64,000 bases of DNA from Sphingomonadales bacterium 12-68-11 (GCA_002279825.1 NCCV01000004.1:124001-188000); one strand, 5' to 3'. Counted from the first letter of the stretch, positions 1-8,918 are shown. Program-made: numbers and translations. The notes: generated by a model from the sequence alone, not told the origin.

Positions 1-21
1 AATTCAGCGAGCGGCCGACAA

Positions 22-47
22 TTGCCGCCTCCGGCAAAAGCTTGCCG
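22..47. promoter_or_regulatory. Putative FlbD/NtrC-type activator sites upstream of flgB
   Basis: Three alternating half-sites are visible: TTGCCG at 22-27, CGGCAA at 32-37 and TTGCCG at 42-47, each separated by four bases, so two overlapping perfect inverted repeats are formed. They lie about 90-115 bases upstream of the -24/-12 promoter, a normal distance for a sigma-54 enhancer. The half-sites resemble the ftr elements bound by FlbD in Caulobacter; that link is from memory and the activator is not in this window. Confidence 0.55.
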
Positions 48-136
48 CCCGGTGCCGCCGGACGAGCGCGGACACAGAGCGAGCTTTGGGCCGCCGCAGG
101 CCCGAGAACACTCGGAAATCCGCCACTGAGCGCATC

Positions 137-151
137 TGGCACGCCCTTTGC
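137..151 (+). promoter_or_regulatory. Sigma-54 (-24/-12) promoter of the flagellar operon
   Basis: TGGCACGCCCTTTGC fits the RpoN consensus TGGCAC-N5-TTGC exactly, with GG at 138-139 and GC at 150-151 separated by ten bases. The predicted transcription start is near 163, which leaves a leader of about 20 bases before the flgB ATG at 183 and room for the GGAG ribosome site at 172-175. This promoter probably drives the whole flgB-to-motB run. Confidence 0.85.
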
Positions 152-182
152 GTAAGCCCTCGCGCATAGTTGGAGCGACGCG

Positions 183-530
183 ATGAGCGACAGCATTTTC
201 GGCATTCACGGGGCGGCCCTCGAACTGCGCTCGCAGCGCATGGGCCTGATCGCGTCGAACATCGCCAATGCCGGCACCCCCGGCTACAAGGCGCGCGACA
301 TCGATTTCGCCACCGCGCTCAAGGCGCGCATGGACGGCGCCGGTGCCGACCAGGCGGTCAATGCCGCGACCCAGTTTCGCATCCCGGTGATGCCGACGCT
401 CGACGGCAACACTGTCGAGATGGCCACCGAGCAGACCGCCTTCGCCGAGAACGCGGTCGGCTATTCGGCCACCCTCTCGTTCATTCGCGGCCGGGTCGAG
501 ACCCTGTCGCGTGCGATGAAGGGCGATTGA
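183..530 (+). CDS. flgB: Flagellar basal-body proximal rod protein FlgB
   Basis: 115 aa, a little shorter than the usual 130-140. FlgB is a proximal rod subunit that joins the MS ring to the rod and is exported through the flagellar type III machine. The N-terminal rod signature ASNIANAGTPGY lies at residues 24-35. A GGAG site about seven bases upstream supports this ATG. First gene of the operon; flgC begins two bases after its stop. Assignment rests on the motif and on its place before flgC. Confidence 0.93.
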   Translation: MSDSIFGIHGAALELRSQRMGLIASNIANAGTPGYKARDIDFATALKARMDGAGADQAVNAATQFRIPVMPTLDGNTVEMATEQTAFAENAVGYSATLSFIRGRVETLSRAMKGD

Positions 531-532
531 CG

Positions 533-937
533 ATGCCCGGCCCGATGACTCTGTTCGACGTCGCCCAGCGTGCCATGTCCGCCCAGCTCGTGCGGATGAA
601 CGCGGCCGCGTCCAATCTCGCCAACGCCGGCAGCGTGACCGGCACCGAGGCCGAAGCCTATCGCCCGATGCGCCCGGTGTTCGCCGAGCAGCTCGACCAG
701 GCCAACGGCCTTTCCACGGTGCGCGTGAGCGGCGTCTATCGCAGCCAGGCCGCGCCCGAGAAGCGCCACGATCCGGGCAATCCGCTCGCCGATGCCGATG
801 GCTACGTGTTCGAAGCCCCGGTCGATGAGAACGCCGAGATGGTCGAGATGCTCGAAAGCGCCCGGCAGTACCAGAACATGGTCGAGGCGCTCTCGACCGC
901 CAAACAACTCATGCTCGAAACGATGAGGATCAAATGA
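533..937 (+). CDS. flgC: Flagellar basal-body rod protein FlgC
   Basis: 134 aa, the normal FlgC length. It forms part of the proximal rod of the flagellar drive shaft. The N-terminus has the rod motif ASNLANAGS at residues 26-34, and the C-terminus has the conserved helix with RQYQNMVEAL followed by ETMRIK. A larger reading frame extends upstream through flgB; the ATG at 533 directly after the flgB stop is chosen because it gives the canonical protein start. Its end overlaps the flgD start by four bases, implying translational coupling. Confidence 0.93.
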   Translation: MPGPMTLFDVAQRAMSAQLVRMNAAASNLANAGSVTGTEAEAYRPMRPVFAEQLDQANGLSTVRVSGVYRSQAAPEKRHDPGNPLADADGYVFEAPVDENAEMVEMLESARQYQNMVEALSTAKQLMLETMRIK

Positions 938-1251
938 GCTTCACCATACCCCCCAGCTCGGTGAAGACCACCGGGACCACCGAACAGACCGGTTTCGGCT
1001 CGCTCGGCCAGGACGATTTCCTGCGTCTGCTGACCACGCAGATGCAGATGCAGGATCCGTTCGAGCCCGTCGATAACAAGGAGATGCTGGCGCAGATGGC
1101 GCAGTTCTCTTCGCTCGCCGCGACTTCGGACATGGGCGTTACGCTGACCTCGATCGCCGACAAGCTCGATGCGCTGATCGCGCTCCAGAACGGGGCGGAC
1201 GAAGCCACCGACAAGACCGACAACGTCAAATCGGGGCAGGACGCCTCGTAG
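934..1251 (+). CDS. flgD: Short FlgD, hook-assembly scaffold (N-terminal part only)
   Basis: 105 aa against roughly 220 in E. coli. FlgD caps the growing hook. The conserved N-terminal motif is visible (FLRLLTTQMQMQDPFEP, about residues 29-45), followed by the segment that starts hook-cap multimerisation. The C-terminal Ig-like/Tudor domains are absent; the protein ends in a short Asp/Lys/Thr-rich tail and a normal stop. There is no sign of a frameshifted remainder before flgE, so this looks like a naturally minimal FlgD. ATGA overlap with flgC. Confidence 0.88.
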   Translation: MSFTIPPSSVKTTGTTEQTGFGSLGQDDFLRLLTTQMQMQDPFEPVDNKEMLAQMAQFSSLAATSDMGVTLTSIADKLDALIALQNGADEATDKTDNVKSGQDAS

Positions 1252-1290
1252 CCCTCTCGATCTCTCCTCGCTTCACGAAAGGAATTCCCG

Positions 1291-2097
1291 ATGTCCTTCT
1301 ACACCTCGCTTAACGGCATGAAGAACGCCCAGACCGATCTGAGCGTGATTGCTCACAACATCGCCAACGTCGAAACCAACGGCTTCAAGCGCAGCCGCAC
1401 CGAGTTCGCCGACGTGGTGGTCGGTTCGGCGCTGGTCAATCCGCGCATGGTCCAGGGCGTCGGGGCGACGCTCGAGAGCATTACCCAGAACTTCGCGGTC
1501 GGCCCGATCGAGCAGACCGGTTCGGCGCTCGACATCGCGGTCAACGGCGACGGGTTCTTCACCACCCGCTCGACCACCGGCCAGACGCTCTACACCCGCA
1601 ACGGCAGCTTCGGCCTCGACGAGAACGGCTACGTGACCGACAACGCCTACAACCGCCTGCAGGGCTACGCGGTCGACGCCAGTGGCGTGCCGACCTCGAC
1701 CACCCCGGCGGATCTGCAGATCCCGGCGACCAACGCCGGCGCGGAGTTCGCCAGCGTGACCGTGGCCGGCGACGGCAACCTGATCGCCTCTTACGACGAC
1801 GGCTCGACGATCATCGTCGGCAAGGTCGCGCTCGCCTCGTTCGTGTCGCCCAACGGCCTCAAGCAGGTCGGCTCGTCGAACTGGCAGGCCACCGGCCTGT
1901 CGGGCCCCGCCAACTACGGCAACCCCGGCGAAGGCCGCTACGGCGACCTGATGTCGGGCGGGATCGAGCGGTCGAACGTCGATATCGCCGAGGAACTGGT
2001 CAGCCTGATCACCGCGCAGCGGAACTTCCAGGCCAACGCCAAGGCGATCGATGCGGCCACGCAGATCTCGCAGGCCGTGATCAACCTGCGGACCTGA
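1291..2097 (+). CDS. flgE: Flagellar hook protein FlgE, short form
   Basis: 268 aa, much shorter than the 400 or more residues of most hook proteins and close to the size of the rod protein FlgG. It has the FlgE/F/G N-terminal motif AHNIANVETNGFK and the C-terminal helix with SNVDIAEELVSLITAQRNF. The middle retains one beta-rich region, so the outer hook domain seems reduced. Identity as FlgE comes mainly from its place between flgD and flgF. The ribosome site AAAGGAA lies just before the ATG. Role: the universal joint outside the outer membrane. Confidence 0.85.
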   Translation: MSFYTSLNGMKNAQTDLSVIAHNIANVETNGFKRSRTEFADVVVGSALVNPRMVQGVGATLESITQNFAVGPIEQTGSALDIAVNGDGFFTTRSTTGQTLYTRNGSFGLDENGYVTDNAYNRLQGYAVDASGVPTSTTPADLQIPATNAGAEFASVTVAGDGNLIASYDDGSTIIVGKVALASFVSPNGLKQVGSSNWQATGLSGPANYGNPGEGRYGDLMSGGIERSNVDIAEELVSLITAQRNFQANAKAIDAATQISQAVINLRT

Positions 2098-2130
2098 TCC
2101 TTCGCGGGCTCGGGACGATCGGAGACTTAA

Positions 2131-2874
2131 ATGGACCGGCTGATCTATACTGCGGTTTCGGGGATGGCGGATTCGATGATCCGCCAGGGGGCGATCGCCA
2201 GCAATCTGGCGAACGCCAACACTATCGGCTTTCGCGCCGAGACCTTCGATTCCACGCCGGTCTCGGTGCGCAGCCGCGACACGGTCGACGTGCGCACGAT
2301 GGTGAGCACGGGCGTGCTGGGTGCGCAGATGACCGCCGGTTCAACGATCGAGACGGGCCGCGGGCTCGACATTGCGATTTCCGGCCAGGCGCTGCTTACC
2401 GTGCAGGCGCAGGACGGCAGCGAGGCCTATACCCGGCGCGGCGACCTTTCGGTCCTCGCCAACGGTACGCTGGTCAACGGCGACGGTCTGCCGGTGGTCG
2501 GCTCGGCCGGCCCGATCACGGTGCCGCCCGGCGGCACCGTGTCGATCGCGCCTGACGGCAGCGTGCTGGTGGCCGATCCGGCAACGCCCGATGCGCCGCC
2601 GCAGATCGTCGACCGGCTCAAGCTCGCCAGCTGGGAAGGCAGCCCGATCGCCAAGGGTCTCGACGGCCTGTTCCGCGTCCGCGACGGCGGCGTGCTGCCG
2701 GCCGACGAGGAGGCCCGCGTCCAGAGCGGCGTGCTCGAGCAGTCCAACGTCGATGTCACTTCGGTCCTCGTCCAGATGGTCGAGGCCCAGCGCCTGTTCG
2801 ACATGCGCACCAAGCTCGTCGCGACCGCTCGCGAGATCGACGAGAGCGGCGCCAACCTCATGCGCATGTCCTGA
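2131..2874 (+). CDS. flgF: Flagellar rod protein FlgF
   Basis: 247 aa, normal for FlgF, a proximal rod subunit. It begins with DRLIYTAVSGM and carries the rod motif ASNLANANTIGF; the C-terminus has SNVDVTSVLVQMVEAQRLF. The start is an ATG 33 bases after flgE with a GGAG site. Followed at 19 bases by flgG, the usual order. The central region is Pro/Gly-rich as in other FlgF proteins. Confidence 0.92.
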   Translation: MDRLIYTAVSGMADSMIRQGAIASNLANANTIGFRAETFDSTPVSVRSRDTVDVRTMVSTGVLGAQMTAGSTIETGRGLDIAISGQALLTVQAQDGSEAYTRRGDLSVLANGTLVNGDGLPVVGSAGPITVPPGGTVSIAPDGSVLVADPATPDAPPQIVDRLKLASWEGSPIAKGLDGLFRVRDGGVLPADEEARVQSGVLEQSNVDVTSVLVQMVEAQRLFDMRTKLVATAREIDESGANLMRMS

Positions 2875-2893
2875 ATTCAACGGAGACTGACCG

Positions 2894-3682
2894 ATGCCCA
2901 ACTCCGCCCTGCAAGTCGCCCGCACCGGGCTCGAGGCCCAGGACACGCGCATGCGCGTGATCGCCAACAACCTCGCGAACGTCGGGACCACCGGCTACAA
3001 GCGCGACCGGGCGAACTTCGCCACGCTCGCCTATCAGGACCAGCGCGTCGCCGGGCAGCAGTCGAGCTCGGAGACGGCTTACGCCACCGGGCTCAACCTC
3101 GGTACCGGCGTCTCGGTCCAGTCGACCAGCCGGATCATCACCCAGGGCACGCTCGCCAATACCGGCAACGCGCTCGACCTGGCGCTCGACGGCGAAGGCT
3201 ACTTCCAGGTCGAGCTGCCCGGCGGGCAGCTCGCCTATACCCGCGCCGGCAACTTCACCCGCTCGCCGACCGGCGAACTGGTCACCGTGCAGGGCTACCG
3301 CGTGCAGCCGGCCATCACCATTCCCGAGGATGCGCAGTCGATCACGGTCGCGCAGGACGGCACCGTCTCGGCGGTGACCTCCGGCAGCAGCGAGACCACC
3401 GAGCTCGGCCAGCTCCAGGTCGCCGCGTTCGCCAACCCGGCCGGCCTACAGGCCGCCGGCGACAACTTCCTGATGGAAACCTCGGCGAGCGGCCAGGCCA
3501 ACCTCGGCGCGGCGGGCGATGCCGGCCGCGGGCATATCCGCCAGGCGATGCTCGAAGGCTCGAACGTCAACGTGGTCGAGGAACTGGTCGACATGATCGA
3601 ATGCCAGCGCGCTTACGAGATCAACTCCAAGATGATCTCGGCGATCGACGAAATGCTCCGCAACGCCAACCAGACGATGTGA
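2894..3682 (+). CDS. flgG: Flagellar distal rod protein FlgG
   Basis: 262 aa, the classic FlgG length. It builds the distal rod through the P and L rings. The N-terminal motif ANNLANVGTTGYKRDR and the C-terminal SNVNVVEELVDMIECQRAYE are typical and very well conserved. The stretch around residues 50-75 corresponds to the FlgG-specific insertion that straightens the rod relative to the hook. The start is the ATG after the GGAG site; flgH follows six bases after the stop. Confidence 0.95.
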   Translation: MPNSALQVARTGLEAQDTRMRVIANNLANVGTTGYKRDRANFATLAYQDQRVAGQQSSSETAYATGLNLGTGVSVQSTSRIITQGTLANTGNALDLALDGEGYFQVELPGGQLAYTRAGNFTRSPTGELVTVQGYRVQPAITIPEDAQSITVAQDGTVSAVTSGSSETTELGQLQVAAFANPAGLQAAGDNFLMETSASGQANLGAAGDAGRGHIRQAMLEGSNVNVVEELVDMIECQRAYEINSKMISAIDEMLRNANQTM

Positions 3683-3687
3683 GATCC

Positions 3688-4353
3688 ATGACCAAACCTT
3701 CCCTCCTCGTCGCCTCGGCGCTTTCGCTGCTTCTCGCCGGCTGTCTCGACAACAAGCCGTCGGCCGGGTTCCAGACCGCTCTGCCGCCGCCGCCGGTGCC
3801 GGCGTTCAGCGCGCCGTCCAACGGCAGCATCTTCCAGGTCAGCGCTGGTTACGCGCCACTGCACATCGGCAACCGCGCCCGCGCGGTCGGCGATCCGCTG
3901 ACGATCATGCTGGTGGAATCGGTCCGCACTTCGAAGTCCGCCTCGTCCTCCACCGCGCGCGAAGGCGGCTTCTCGCTGTCGCCGCCGGCGACCGGCCCGT
4001 TCAGCTTCCTCAGCCCCGATGCGCTGTCGGCCTCGGGCCAGAGCGCGTTCGACGGGCAGGGCAACGCCGCGCAGACCAGCAGCCTGTCGGGCACGCTGTC
4101 GGTGACGATCGCCGAAGTCTATCCCAACGGCACCGCGCTGGTCCGCGGGCAGAAGCTGCTCGAGCTCAGCCAGGGGCAGGAATGGGTCCAGTTCTCCGGT
4201 CTGGTCCGGCTGACCGACATCGACGGCGACAACCGCATCACCTCCAACCGCGTGGCCGATGCCCGGATCGTCTATTCGGGCCGGGGCGCGGTGCAGATCG
4301 CCGGCCGCGAAGGCTGGCTGAGCCGCTTCTTCAACCTTCTGACTCCGTTCTGA
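3688..4353 (+). CDS. flgH: Flagellar L-ring lipoprotein FlgH
   Basis: 221 aa outer-membrane lipoprotein forming the L-ring bushing around the rod. A type II signal peptide ends in the lipobox LLAGC, with the lipidated cysteine at residue 19. The body has the FlgH features GDPLTIML and the later VYPNGTALVRGQK and GDNRITSNRVADARI. A longer reading frame starts inside flgG; the ATG at 3688 is chosen because it places the signal peptide at the N-terminus. flgI follows seven bases later. Confidence 0.94.
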   Translation: MTKPSLLVASALSLLLAGCLDNKPSAGFQTALPPPPVPAFSAPSNGSIFQVSAGYAPLHIGNRARAVGDPLTIMLVESVRTSKSASSSTAREGGFSLSPPATGPFSFLSPDALSASGQSAFDGQGNAAQTSSLSGTLSVTIAEVYPNGTALVRGQKLLELSQGQEWVQFSGLVRLTDIDGDNRITSNRVADARIVYSGRGAVQIAGREGWLSRFFNLLTPF

Positions 4354-4360
4354 GGCCGCC

Positions 4361-5458
4361 ATGCACCGCTTGCTCTCCTGTCTGATCCTGCTCGCGACGC
4401 TGCTCGCGCTGCCCGCTCCGGCGAGCGCCGAGCGCATTCGCGATCTCGGCGCGTTCCAGGGCGTCCGTTCCAACCAGCTGACCGGCTACGGCATCGTCGT
4501 GGGCCTCAGCGGCACCGGCGACGACAACCTCGAGTACCTGACCCAGGCCATGCGCGGGGTTTCGGGCCGGTTCGGGCTGCAACTGCCGCCGGGCGTCAGC
4601 CCCGGTCTCAAGAACGCGGCCGCGGTGATGATCACCGCCGATCTGCCGGCCTTCGCCAAGCCCGGCCAGCGGATCGACATCACCGTCTCGACGATCGGCA
4701 AGGCCAAGAGCCTGCGCGGCGGCGCGCTGGTGATGGCCCCGCTTTACGGCGCCGACGGGCAGATCTACGCGATGGCGCAGGGCAGCCTGGCGGTCGGCGG
4801 GCTCGGCGTATCCGGCGCCGACGGCTCGCAAGTTACGGTCAACGTGCCGACCGTCGGCCGCATCTCAGGGGGTGCCAGCGTCGAGCGCGCGGTCACCACC
4901 GGGTTCAACGATTCCGAAGTGCTGCGCTGGAACCTGTTCGACGCGGACTTTCTGACCGGCACCCGCGTGCGCGATGCGATCAACGCGGTCTATCCCGGCA
5001 CCGCCTCGCTCGAAGACGGCGTCACGCTGGCGCTGTTCCTGCCCTATGGCGCCGACGCGCGGGCGAGCCGCATGGCCGAGATCGAGATGCTCACGGTCGA
5101 GCCGGCGCAGAGCCGCGCCAAGGTGATCGTCAACAGCCGCACCGCCACGGTGGTGATCAACAGCGCGGTGCGCCTGTCGCCGGCGGCGATCAGCCACGGC
5201 AAGCTGGTGGTGCGGGTCGACGAGGATCCGCGCGTGGTCCAGCCCGAACCGTTCAGCCGCGGCACCACCGAGACCGAACAGTCGAGCGACATCCAGATCG
5301 AGGAAGGCGCGCATTTCGTGAACTTCCAGCCCGGCGCCTCGCTGGCCGAACTGGTCGACGCGCTCAACATGCTCGGCGTGACGCCCAGCGACCTCGTGGC
5401 GATCCTCGAGGCGCTCAAGCTCGCCGGCGCGCTCAACGCGGAGATCGAGGTGATATGA
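4361..5458 (+). CDS. flgI: Flagellar P-ring protein FlgI
   Basis: 365 aa, full length. It is exported by Sec and assembles the periplasmic P-ring in the peptidoglycan layer. A cleavable signal peptide ends about residue 23 (APASA). The mature start ERIRDLGAFQGVRSNQL and then GYGIVVGLSGTGD are diagnostic of FlgI. The C-terminal VDALNMLGVTPSDLVAILEA is also conserved. The gene overlaps flgJ by four bases (ATGA). Confidence 0.95.
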   Translation: MHRLLSCLILLATLLALPAPASAERIRDLGAFQGVRSNQLTGYGIVVGLSGTGDDNLEYLTQAMRGVSGRFGLQLPPGVSPGLKNAAAVMITADLPAFAKPGQRIDITVSTIGKAKSLRGGALVMAPLYGADGQIYAMAQGSLAVGGLGVSGADGSQVTVNVPTVGRISGGASVERAVTTGFNDSEVLRWNLFDADFLTGTRVRDAINAVYPGTASLEDGVTLALFLPYGADARASRMAEIEMLTVEPAQSRAKVIVNSRTATVVINSAVRLSPAAISHGKLVVRVDEDPRVVQPEPFSRGTTETEQSSDIQIEEGAHFVNFQPGASLAELVDALNMLGVTPSDLVAILEALKLAGALNAEIEVI

Positions 5459-5769
5459 TCCCGGTCACCACCCCCACGCCTGTTTCGTTCGATCTCGGCG
5501 CCCAGTCGGGTGTCGACGAACGCCAGAAGCTGGCCGACGCGGCCGTCCGGTTCGAGGCGATCTTCGCCCGGCAGATGCTGTCGGCCGCGCGCCAGGCGAA
5601 GTTCGACAACGGCGGCCTGTTCGAAAGCCAGGGCACCGAGACCTTCCGCCAGATGATGGACGACCGCTTCGCCGACGTGCTCGCCGAAAGCGGCGCGCTC
5701 GGCTTCGGCAAAGTCATCGAAGCCCAGCTTGCCGCGCATGTCGCGCCGGCCACGCCGGGGAAGGAATAG
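5455..5769 (+). CDS. flgJ: FlgJ rod-binding domain, no muramidase domain
   Basis: 104 aa, corresponding only to the N-terminal rod-cap half of the enterobacterial FlgJ (about 313 aa). The conserved pattern FEAIFARQMLSAAR, then TFRQMMDDRFADVLAESGALGFGK is the Rod-binding family signature. Single-domain FlgJ is usual in alphaproteobacteria, which supply the peptidoglycan hydrolase (SltF type) from elsewhere; none is seen here. It is coupled to flgI by overlap and is followed three bases later by flgK. Confidence 0.9.
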   Translation: MIPVTTPTPVSFDLGAQSGVDERQKLADAAVRFEAIFARQMLSAARQAKFDNGGLFESQGTETFRQMMDDRFADVLAESGALGFGKVIEAQLAAHVAPATPGKE

Positions 5770-5772
5770 GCC

Positions 5773-7110
5773 ATGGGCTCCGATCTTCTCTCGATCGCCA
5801 GCAGCGGCGCGCGCGCGGCGCGGGCCGCGCTCGACGTTACGGCGCAGAACATCGCCAACGCTTCGACCGAAGGCTACGTCCGCCGCTCGGTGCGGCTCGC
5901 GGAAGTCGCGCCGCCGAGCGCGCCGGGCCAGATCGGCGATGCCTCGCTGTCGGGGGTCCGGCTCGACCGGGTGCTCCGCAACGCGGACCTGTTCCGGGTC
6001 GGCGAAGTGCGCCGCACCACGTCCGATGTGTCGCGCGCCAATTCCGAGCTGTCGGGCCTCGAGAACATCGAAGCCTCGCTCGAGAACGCGCGGATCTACC
6101 CCGCGATCGTCGATTTCGAAGGGACGCTCGAGGAATTGGCAGTCGATCCCGCCAACCTCTCGCTGCGCGCCTCGGTGCTCGAAGGCGCGCGCACGCTGGC
6201 GCGCAGTTTCAATGTCGCCGCGAACGCGCTCGAAGCGGTCGGCGAAAGCGCCCGCTTCGAAGCGACGGCGGCGGTCGACGAGGTCAACCTGTTCGCGCAG
6301 GAACTGGCCCGCATCAACTTGCGGCTGGCCCGCGCGCAGAACGGCAGCACCGACCAGTCGTCGCTGCTCGACAAGCGCGACCTGATGCTGCAGCGCCTCA
6401 GCGAACGCGCCGACGTGACGGTCACCGTCAACCAGAACATGACCGTCGAGGTGAGCCTCGGCGCGGGCGGCACGCTGCCGCTGGTCACGGGCGGCAACAC
6501 CAATCAACTGACGATGGCCACGGCGGCCGACGGCACATTGTCGTTCGCGGTGGGCGGGGCGCCCGTCACGTTGTCGGGCGGCTCGCTCGCCGGCCATGCG
6601 CAGGGGCTCATCCATCTGCGCGACTTCGGCGCCGATCTCGATGCCGCCGCCGTCCGCCTGGTCACGCTGGTCAACGGGGCACAGGGCACGGGGGCCACGC
6701 TCGGCGGCACCCCCGGACAGCCGCTGCTGAGCGGCACCGGCGCCGCCGATCTTGCGGTCGTCGCGACCGATCCCGCCGCCATTGCCACGGCTCCAGCCGG
6801 CGCTCCGGCCGGCTCGCGCGATCCGGCCAACCTGGTGGCCTTGCGCGCCGCGCTGGCCACCAACGGCCCGGCCGACGACATGAACACGCTGCTGTTCGGG
6901 GTCTCGAGCCAGGTTTCCGGGCTGACCACCACGCGCGACGCGCTCGAGACGATCGCATCCTCCGCCAGCATCGCGCTGGCGACCCAGGCGGGCGTCGATC
7001 TCGACAACGAAGCGGTCAACCTGATCCGCTTCCAGCAGGCGTTCCAGGCTTCGGGCCGGGCGATGCAGGTCGCCTCCGAGCTGTTCGAAACCATTCTGGG
7101 CGTGGGGTGA
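5773..7110 (+). CDS. flgK: Hook-filament junction protein FlgK (HAP1)
   Basis: 445 aa, in the lower part of the FlgK size range. It joins the hook to the filament. The N-terminus contains AQNIANASTEGYVRRSV, which matches the FlgK version of the rod/hook motif, and the C-terminus has NEAVNLIRFQQAFQASGRAMQ, the paired D0 helix. The middle is Ala/Gly/Thr-rich and variable as expected. It lies between flgJ and flgL with almost no spacing, so is translated from the same message. Confidence 0.93.
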   Translation: MGSDLLSIASSGARAARAALDVTAQNIANASTEGYVRRSVRLAEVAPPSAPGQIGDASLSGVRLDRVLRNADLFRVGEVRRTTSDVSRANSELSGLENIEASLENARIYPAIVDFEGTLEELAVDPANLSLRASVLEGARTLARSFNVAANALEAVGESARFEATAAVDEVNLFAQELARINLRLARAQNGSTDQSSLLDKRDLMLQRLSERADVTVTVNQNMTVEVSLGAGGTLPLVTGGNTNQLTMATAADGTLSFAVGGAPVTLSGGSLAGHAQGLIHLRDFGADLDAAAVRLVTLVNGAQGTGATLGGTPGQPLLSGTGAADLAVVATDPAAIATAPAGAPAGSRDPANLVALRAALATNGPADDMNTLLFGVSSQVSGLTTTRDALETIASSASIALATQAGVDLDNEAVNLIRFQQAFQASGRAMQVASELFETILGVG

Positions 7111-7117
7111 TCCGGCC

Positions 7118-8029
7118 ATGACACTCGTCTCCACCAGCGCCTTCTATGAGCGGGTCGGTCTCGACATGACCACGCTGCGCAAGCGCGCCGAAACGCTCCA
7201 GGGCCAGATCTCGAGCGGCGAGCGGGTCAACCGGTCGTCAGACGATCCGGTCGCCGCCGCGCGGCTGCGCGAGCTGGCGCGCTCGGAGGCGATTTCCGAG
7301 GTCAACGTCGCCAACGCCAATCGCGCGCTGTCCGACCTGACCCTGGCCGATAGCGCGCTCCAGGAAATCGCCGAGAACGTGATCCGCGCGCAGGAACTGG
7401 CGACGCAGGCCTCTTCCGATACGCTGAGCCCGGCGCAGCGGGCGTCGATCGGCGAGCAGATCGCCAATATCCGCGAGAACCTGATCGCTTTGGCCAATTC
7501 CAGGGACAGCGCCGGCCACGCGCTGTTCGGCGGAGAAGGCGTCGGGGCGGCCTATACCGTCAGCGCGGGCGTCCCCGGCTATGCCGGAACCGCCTCGTCC
7601 GGCGAACTGGCGCTCGGCGATGGCCAGTCTGTCACGCGCGGCGTGACCGGCCCCGAAGTGTTCGAATTCACCTATGGCGGCGCGCCGACCGATCTGTTCG
7701 CCGTGCTCGGCACGCTTGCCGATGCGCTCAAGGGCGGTTCGGCCGACCCTGCCGCCGCCGCCCGCGGCTCGCTCAACGCGCTCAGCGCGGGGCTCGAGAC
7801 GATCACCACGACCGAGACGGTCGTCGGCGCGCGCATGAACTGGGTGGATCTGAACATCTCGCGGCACGAACGCCAGCAGGAGATGCGCACCACCGAGCAG
7901 ACCGAGGTCGGCAAAGTCGATCCGGCCAAAGCAATCACCGAACTGCAGGAGATCATGACCGTGCTGGAAGCCAGCCAGGCGAGCTTCGTGCAGCTGTCCA
8001 ACCTGTCCCTGTTCGACATGATGCGCTGA
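7118..8029 (+). CDS. flgL: Hook-filament junction protein FlgL (HAP3)
   Basis: 303 aa, normal for FlgL. The flagellin-like N-terminal coiled region is visible (LQGQISSGERVNRSSDDP at about residues 28-45), and the C-terminal helix has ASQASFVQLSNLSLFDMM. It adapts the hook junction to flagellin. No flagellin gene follows in this window; the stator genes come next after 25 bases. Confidence 0.92.
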   Translation: MTLVSTSAFYERVGLDMTTLRKRAETLQGQISSGERVNRSSDDPVAAARLRELARSEAISEVNVANANRALSDLTLADSALQEIAENVIRAQELATQASSDTLSPAQRASIGEQIANIRENLIALANSRDSAGHALFGGEGVGAAYTVSAGVPGYAGTASSGELALGDGQSVTRGVTGPEVFEFTYGGAPTDLFAVLGTLADALKGGSADPAAAARGSLNALSAGLETITTTETVVGARMNWVDLNISRHERQQEMRTTEQTEVGKVDPAKAITELQEIMTVLEASQASFVQLSNLSLFDMMR

Positions 8030-8054
8030 GCCTGGAGCCCGAAGGAACACCGAC

Positions 8055-8918
8055 ATGTACGCAATCATCGGCATCATCGTCCTGATCGTGATGGTCTTCG
8101 GCGGGTTCGCGCTCACCGGCGGCGCGCTCGGTCCGGTCATGCACGCGCTGCCGCACGAAATGCTGATCATCGGCGGCGCCGCGATCGGCGCGCTGATCGC
8201 CGGCAACTCGCTGCACGAGCTCAAGCTGCTCGGCGGCGGGCTGGCCAAGGTTTTCAAGGGCCCTAAGCACTCCAAGCAGGATCACATCGACGCGATCCTG
8301 CTGACCACCAAGCTGATGCGTATCCTGCGCAGCGAAGGCCCGGTCGCGCTCGAAGCCCACGTCAACGAGCCGCAGACCTCGGCGATCTTCGCCGAGTTCC
8401 CGCGCCTGCTCGCGAACAAGCCGCTCATCGCGCTGATCTGCGACACGCTGACGCTGATCGTGGTGTCCTCGGGCACGCTCGAAACGCACGCGGTCGAGGA
8501 AGTCATGGACAATGCGATGAAGACGCATTTCCACGAGATGCAGGAACCGCAGCATGCGCTGCAGGGCCTTGCCGACGCGCTTCCCGCGCTCGGGATCGTC
8601 GCGGCGGTGCTCGGCGTGGTGAAGACCATGGGCTCGATCGACAAGCCGCCGGCGATCCTCGGCGGCATGATCGGCTCGGCGCTGGTCGGGACCTTCCTCG
8701 GAGTGTTGCTCGCCTACGGGATCGTCGGCCCGCTCGCCGGCCGGCTCAAGCAGGTGCTCGACCAGGATGAGCAGGTGTTCCACGCGGTCAAGCAGGTGAT
8801 CATCGCCTCGCTGCACGGCTGGCCGCAGCCGTTGGTGGTCGAATCCGCGCGCTCGGGCCTCGGCCATGCGTTCCGGCCCGGCCTGACCGAGCTGCTCGAC
8901 AGCCTGAGGGGCCGCTAA
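8055..8918 (+). CDS. motA: Flagellar stator protein MotA
   Basis: 287 aa inner-membrane stator subunit with four hydrophobic segments: two at about residues 1-55 and two at about 175-235, separated by the cytoplasmic loop that touches the rotor. Motifs include GGAAIGALIAGNS near the N-terminus, PALGIVAAVLGVVKTMG in the third segment and GTFLGVLLAYGIVGPLA in the fourth, all typical of proton-type MotA. The stop is immediately followed by motB, so the two are co-translated. Confidence 0.94.
   Translation: MYAIIGIIVLIVMVFGGFALTGGALGPVMHALPHEMLIIGGAAIGALIAGNSLHELKLLGGGLAKVFKGPKHSKQDHIDAILLTTKLMRILRSEGPVALEAHVNEPQTSAIFAEFPRLLANKPLIALICDTLTLIVVSSGTLETHAVEEVMDNAMKTHFHEMQEPQHALQGLADALPALGIVAAVLGVVKTMGSIDKPPAILGGMIGSALVGTFLGVLLAYGIVGPLAGRLKQVLDQDEQVFHAVKQVIIASLHGWPQPLVVESARSGLGHAFRPGLTELLDSLRGR

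Noticed and set aside
5044..7134. 696-residue minus-strand reading frame across flgI-flgK
   Set aside because: Arg/His-rich, no domain or start signal, and it lies opposite three clear flagellar genes; a high-GC shadow.
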